From positions 48,946,006-49,010,005 of the forward strand of contig NC_082684.1 of assembly GCF_949987515.2 (NCBI RefSeq): 64,000 bases of DNA. The letters are read 5' to 3'. The notes under the pieces were generated by a model. The model saw nothing but the letters and a program-made list of their open reading frames with translations, did not search any database and was not told the origin of the DNA. Position numbers and translations under genes: made by a program. Source of the DNA: Delphinus delphis (lineage: Eukaryota; Chordata; Mammalia; Artiodactyla; Delphinidae). Positions 59,180 to 64,000 of this stretch are shown in pieces; position 1 is the stretch's first letter, and each line of letters opens with the position of its first letter.

Positions 59180-60010
59180 ACACACCAAAAGTGAGGTCAG
59201 TGTGTTTATTCCTACACATTCTGCTCTGGCCCTGGTCTCCTCCCCGCAGTTACCACAGCTCCCTCTGGGCAGCCCCATGGGTCTCCAGGGCTGCAGCTTT
59301 CTCAGCGCTCCTGCAACGCTATTTCTTCCTTTTGCCCCTTCAAGCCTAGATGTGGCATCAAATCTTGCTGTTGCTTTCCTTAACCATGCACACACCTCTG
59401 TAACAAGTCCCTTCATTCTTGTAAGAAATGTGTGTCTTCTATTTCCTACCAAGACTCGGGCTGATACAAAGACCTCCTTGTAGGAGCCAACATTTGGAGA
59501 CTTGAAGGAAGTGATGTCAGGAAGAACATTCCCACAAGTGCAAAGACCCTGGGATGAGGGAATGCTTGATGTATTCAAAGAACAGCAAAGAGGTCAGCAT
59601 GGGTAGAGTAGAATGCATGAACAGGAAAGTGAAGGGGAGAGGGAGTCAGGGGCCATGTCAGGCAGCATTCTGTGGGTCATGATTGCATTCTGAGTGTTAG
59701 GTACAGCTGTGGGTGGGTGGAGAGTGGTCTGAACAGGGGCGTGGCATGATCTGACTTTCATTATGAGACCAGGATGTAAGTAGATATAATAGAAACTCAG
59801 AGACCAGTCAGGAGACTCTTTTAGAATTTACAAAGATAAGGAGGCTTGGGTATGATGAATAAAGGTTGTGAGAAAAGATTGAATTCAGGATATATTTTGA
59901 AACCAGACCTGTAAGAATTTGCTGCTAAATTGAATGTGGGAGAAGGAAGAGTAAGAAAGACTCTAAAGTGAATGATGAAGGCTGGAGCTATTTATTGAGA
60001 TGAACACAAG
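59180..60010. other. partly ancient repeat, family unresolved
   Basis: The part from about 59500 to 59990 (ttcccacaagtgcaaagacc; ggcgtggcatgatctgactt; gatatattttgaaaccagac) has the order of an old mammalian repeat I cannot name. No exon recognised. Confidence 0.4.
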
Positions 60011-60012
60011 GG

Positions 60013-60021
60013 AGAGTGAGA

Positions 60022-60100
<79 letters not shown>
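60013..60100. repeat. compound (GA)n(GT)n microsatellite
   Basis: Pure GA from about 60025 to 60061, then a short ggga break and pure GT to about 60099. Confidence 0.97.
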
Positions 60101-60101
<1 letters not shown>

Positions 60102-62480
60102 TGGGGGAGGGGCAATTTGGAGGAAGGAGAGGTGGAAATCAAGAGTTTGCTCATTTCATCTTCAAAAGAGGAAAATAGTAACATTCTGCTGTTAAAAAAA
60201 AAAAGGAAGATGAGAGATTTTTTCCTCCCTTTGCGAAGAAAAGGATCTACATTCATAGAGTAACCTTCTTATCTCCTGGCCTATGAGGATATTGCCCTTA
60301 GAAGACTTTTAAGATCAAGTAGTGCATTCTCAACTTTAGTTATAAATGTGATTGGTTATAGGTCATTTCTGGCTCCCAAAGATCAGACTAGATAAATAGA
60401 GGAACCAAGTCTGTTCCTGGACTCCAGGGCCCCTGTTGTCTATTATAAAACATAATCTGACTATTGATTAAGGATTCTAATTATCATGCTTGTAAAAGAT
60501 AACCTTATTGGTTAACCTCACATGACTTTTTTAAAAAATTTGAAATATGACGACCTTCAGCTCCAGAAGCAGATGTGGCAGGAAACAACTTAGCAGACAC
60601 TTCCGTTTTTCTTGGGACAGCACCTCCTGCCCCACTTCCTCAGTTTGGGGCTCCTTTTACCATAAAAGCGGAGCTGTGTTTCCCACCCACACCGAGATAC
60701 TCACTGTCCTGCACAACATTGGTTACCTGCTTTTACTTTGCAGACCTGAAGCTTTAAAGAGAAGCTTGGGCAATTCAGTGTGGAGCTGGTGCTCACAGAC
60801 CTCCCTCTACAGATTTACTAGGCGACCAGGTCAGCACCCTGAGCTCTGAGGGGAGAAGGCAACGTCCTTGGCCTCCTTGCGATGTCTGCCTCACGCTCAC
60901 CCACACCCTCCTACACAGGATGTTTTGTGATGCCAGGACACAGCTGTCTTGATGCCAAAAAGTATTTTTTTGTTATTGTTGTGTTCATAATGACCTCTGT
61001 CTAAAAATTCTGTAGTGTTCCAGGAAGGGACACAGCCGACTGTGATCAAATGCACTTCTCCTCCCTGCCCCCCTCTGGTTACCATGGCAACTGTGAATGA
61101 CTGATTTCCTGGTTGCCATGTAAATGCAATGGGATCCCAGCCACTGCACCACACAAAGACGTCAGTAAGAATAGTGAGAAAACAAAAATCATATCTAAAA
61201 AGACAAAGGATTTCATCTCAAGCCTTTCTCTCACACAAAGTAGAGGAAAGGAACCAATTGTAATGAGAAATGGTGCTCTTCCTGAGGTAGGAGCCTGTCT
61301 CTCCCTCATTGGAGGGAAGACCGGAAAAAAAAGGGGAAATCCCTCATTTGTCGCCCAAGCAGTTGGCACAGTGACAGGAAGACAGATGCCATTCTCAGGT
61401 GCTAGAACCCTTCAGTAATAAGCCTGAATCCCACTGCGAGGAAATCTGAAATATTTAACTGGGGTGGAAGAATTAAGTTAGATTGAAAACAAAACAGAAA
61501 AAACAGGTTTCATGGACATTTTTTAGAACTACTCTTATTTGTATAGTTTCATAATTTTAAAATTAAGATTCTAAATGCTCTAATTTATAATATTTGTTGG
61601 ATTAATTTTTATTTCTATCTAATAACCTTGGAGAAATACAAAATAGTTATTTTTTCTCTCTTTTTTAATTTGTAACACCCTGATAAAACCACATTCCAAA
61701 AACTGATTAATCCAGATTTCTATGGTTTTCATAGCCTGGGTGTTATCTGTGTTTAGTAATATCTAAAAAGAGCACTAGCATATTACAAAACACATAAAAT
61801 ATATTTTATACAAAAACTAAAATTGTTTACAAAACTAAAATTGTTGATAACTTACTTCCTTGACTTTTATCATATCTTAGATTCAAATGGTTTAAAAATT
61901 AATCTATTGTTCTTTTTAAAACAATTTTTTTCTGCTTTTGACAAATGCTTCATATAAAGGTTTTAAAAACCTAATCAGGCAGAATTTTCATGGGTTTGCT
62001 GAACACACACAGAGAGCTACTGGTGCTTTACTATTAGTTTTCAGCAGCTGAACCATTGAAATCATTTTCTTTTTCTATTATTAGCCATAAAAAGGCACGA
62101 AATCATTTCTGAATGCCTATCTTTCCGAAGGTTAGAGCTGCAATGAGCTGAAGCATGCCATGTTTTACAGATGCCAGAGAAGTAACACCGAGGGGGTTCC
62201 GAGATACAAAGCAGACAGATCCAGGCCCGGTAACTGCCATTTCTTAATACTCTTTCTGGCATTCAACTCTGCCTCATCACAAAAGCCAGTAGGTTCCAAA
62301 CTGGGTCAATAGGTGTCACACAGGTTAAAAAGTTGGGGCAGGAAATTCAGAGCACAAATAATTTTGCAAAATCTTAGGTTCAATAATGTTAAACAGGTTC
62401 ATTTACTGCAGAACTTCTCAGAGCTTTTGATATGCCAATATTGATGGTGACTCTGGAGAAAATAAATAGAATATAGAATA
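60101..62480. other. repeat-poor 2.4-kb interval
   Basis: I see no transposon in most of it. It contains an RFX-type palindrome (61078-61091) and a GC-moderate stretch at 60580-61090. AT-rich from 61440 to 61960. No coding exon recognised. Confidence 0.4.
61078..61091. promoter_or_regulatory. RFX X-box motif
   Basis: gttaccatggcaac fits the RFX family consensus (GTNRCC, 2-nt spacer, RGYAAC) exactly. A second, weaker half-site ggttgccatg lies at 61111-61120. Presence of the motif is seen; function is inferred only. Confidence 0.55.
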
Positions 62481-62496
62481 GGAGGGGGCTCTAGAG

Positions 62497-62586
62497 AATA
62501 TGATGTTTCCCAAATGTATTTGACCACTGAGCCATGTCTTCACAGAACATATCTGAGTTCTTCAGAGCATACTTTGAGAAATGCTG
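62497..62586 (-). mobile_element. hAT-type (MER20-like) fragment
   Basis: tttcccaaatgtatttgacc, tcttcacagaacatatctga and catactttgagaaatgctg resemble the end of a MER20-type hAT element. Confidence 0.45.
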
Positions 62587-62926
62587 GGCCTAATTTCTCT
62601 AATTGTAATTTAAGGATATATGGATTTTTAGGATTTAAAATTACAAGGTTTAAAAAAGTGATTGGCTCCATATGATTATCTAATGTAGCCTGTAGCCAGA
62701 TTCCTAAGAGAGCAAAGAGAAAGAAAAAAAAAAAAGAATTGAAAAAGGATCTACAATAAATTAGGTGACCTTCAGAATATTTACTCTAAACTTGAGCACA
62801 GAGCACATATTTTCCTTCTCAAGATTTTATTGTAGCTTCCATAGGTCTACCAGGTGAAATTCTCTAACAATAAACCCCACAAGAGCTCCCAATTGTTTCA
62901 GCAAGTTTGTGTCAAAAGACAAAGAG

Positions 62927-63338
62927 AAAGACAAATACCGTATGCTAACACATATATATGGAATTTAAGAAAAAAAAAATGTCATGAAGAACCTAGGAGT
63001 AAGATGGGAATAAAGACACAGACCTACTAGAGAATGGACTTGAGGATATGGGGAGGCGGAAGGGTAAGCTGTGACAAAGCGAGAGAGTGGCATGGACATA
63101 TATACACTACCAAACATAAGGTAGATAGCTAGTGGGAAGCAGCCGCATAGCACAGGGAGATCAGCTCGGTGCTTTGTGACCACCTAGAGGGGTAGGATAG
63201 GGAGGGTGGGAGGGAGGGAGACGCAAGAGGGAAGAGATATGGGGATATATGTATAACTGATTCACTTTGTTATAAAGCAGAAACTAACACACCATTGTAA
63301 AGCAATTATACTCTAATAAAGATGTAAAAAAAAAAAAA
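62927..63338 (+). mobile_element. young 5'-truncated L1, 3' end only
   Basis: Contains the last few ORF2 codons (atatatggaatttaag) and a 3' UTR ending taataaagatgt plus an A tail of about 17. The 13-bp target-site duplication aaaagacaaagag is perfect (62914-62926 / 63339-63351). Its 3' UTR differs from that of the 5.1-kb L1 at 32151, so it is a separate subfamily. Includes a strong G-quadruplex motif. Confidence 0.95.
63200..63218 (+). other. G-quadruplex motif in the L1 3' UTR
   Basis: Five runs of three G separated by single nucleotides (gggagggtgggagggaggg). This exceeds the usual four-run definition with minimal loops. Confidence 0.9.
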
Positions 63339-63351
63339 AAAAGACAAAGAG

Positions 63352-64000
63352 GAATGGACCTCAGAGTGACGTGAGTGATACCTCTAGGGGTGGGGAGTGG
63401 AGGGGGGATGGGGGGACAGCGGGGTCAGCTGGAAGTTGCTGTTGATTCACCTGGGAAGGAACTGCCGATGCTTAGGGTACCTTTTGGGGACCCAGTCCTC
63501 TTTAGTGGGATTTTTGGGCTTCCATCTGACCACACTGACTATACAATGATTCCCACCCACCAGCTGTGAGAAACAACGGAGTTGCCCGCAACCTCACCAC
63601 TGAAGCTAAGTGACAAAAGGAACCTTCTCCTGCTTCCCCTCACTCTGATACCTTATGTAAAAGGGGGACTGTGTCAGAGAGCAGATGCTCTCCCTGCCTT
63701 GGTCCAGCCTGCCCAGGGGAGATGGAGAAGTGACTGAAGGATTACAGGATAGAATGAAGTATCATTAAGGGAGCTTGCTGCCCAGAGGAAAGGAGAGCTG
63801 GCTGCAACAAAGTAGGTAGAAGCCATCTGAAAGATAAAACAGATTCATGTTTGTACCTCACCAACTTGAGTGTCTTCAGACTGGTTGAGTAGCTGGGACA
63901 GCCTTGTAAACACTGTTGGAACACTGATGGGGGAACCCGAGAAGAGGAAGCGTAGGGAGGAGTTGGATTTATTTTGCCTGGGTTTCCAGGAGAGTCTTTA
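63352..64000. other. unassigned interval with G-rich tract
   Basis: G runs at 63387-63415 (two runs of four and two of six G) form a second quadruplex candidate, outside the L1. No exon or transposon recognised. Confidence 0.45.

Noticed and set aside
58958..59578. 206-codon minus-strand open frame
   Set aside because: It runs from LTR-like and unique DNA into a SINE. The C-terminal part is SINE translation, and no domain is recognisable.

Overview
This is a window of mammalian nuclear DNA, almost certainly from a cetacean. It is AT-rich, has no long intact reading frame, and carries 21 recognisable copies of tRNA-Glu-derived SINEs of the CHR type known from whales, hippos and ruminants. The heads of these copies match a tRNA-Glu gene (TCCCTGGTGG..., A box TGGCNNAGTGG, B box GGTTCGANNCC-like). 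They sum to about 5.8 kb, or 9% of the window. LINE-1 copies of several ages, MIR and L2 relics, MER5A-like hAT elements, a mariner MITE and LTRs fill much of the rest. I see no convincing protein-coding exon of a host gene. The window is best read as intergenic or intronic DNA with one possible promoter/first exon near 47.56-47.8 kb.

Layout. 0-5.3 kb: hAT relics, an (AC)n array, two old L1 3' ends (the second hit by two SINEs in opposite orientation) and an old SINE. 5.3-10.4 kb: mostly unassigned sequence with four SINEs and a MIR. 10-16 kb: old L1 fragments, a 63-bp mariner MITE, two SINEs, then MIR. 16-22.7 kb: repeat-poor, with MIR and small L1 relics. 22.7-32 kb: long-type SINEs, a MaLR-like LTR, MER5A, an old L1 split by an LTR-like element, and a repeat-poor block (30.1-31.7 kb). 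32.15-37.26 kb: one 5.1-kb L1 bounded by imperfect target-site duplications. Its ORF1 and ORF2 are broken by frameshifts, an internal deletion and lost key residues. 37.3-45.2 kb: MIR, L2 interrupted by MER5A, a retroviral-type LTR, and an old L1. 45.2-49.3 kb: the most gene-like part, repeat-poor, with a perfect 23-bp-arm palindrome and a short CpG-rich block containing a good minus-strand splice donor. 49.3-64 kb: SINEs, L2, a MaLR-like LTR, a GA/GT microsatellite, an RFX X-box motif, and a young truncated L1 3' end with a strong G-quadruplex motif.

Nothing here resembles an undescribed multi-gene system. The most useful observations are evolutionary or structural. One SINE copy looks like an intermediate between the long and short subtypes. 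All nine short SINEs share a B-box change. There is a perfect hairpin palindrome that may record a template-switch mutation. Candidate regulatory sites are an unnamed CpG-rich promoter and RFX-type palindromes. Repeat family names are from memory of consensus sequences, without any database search.
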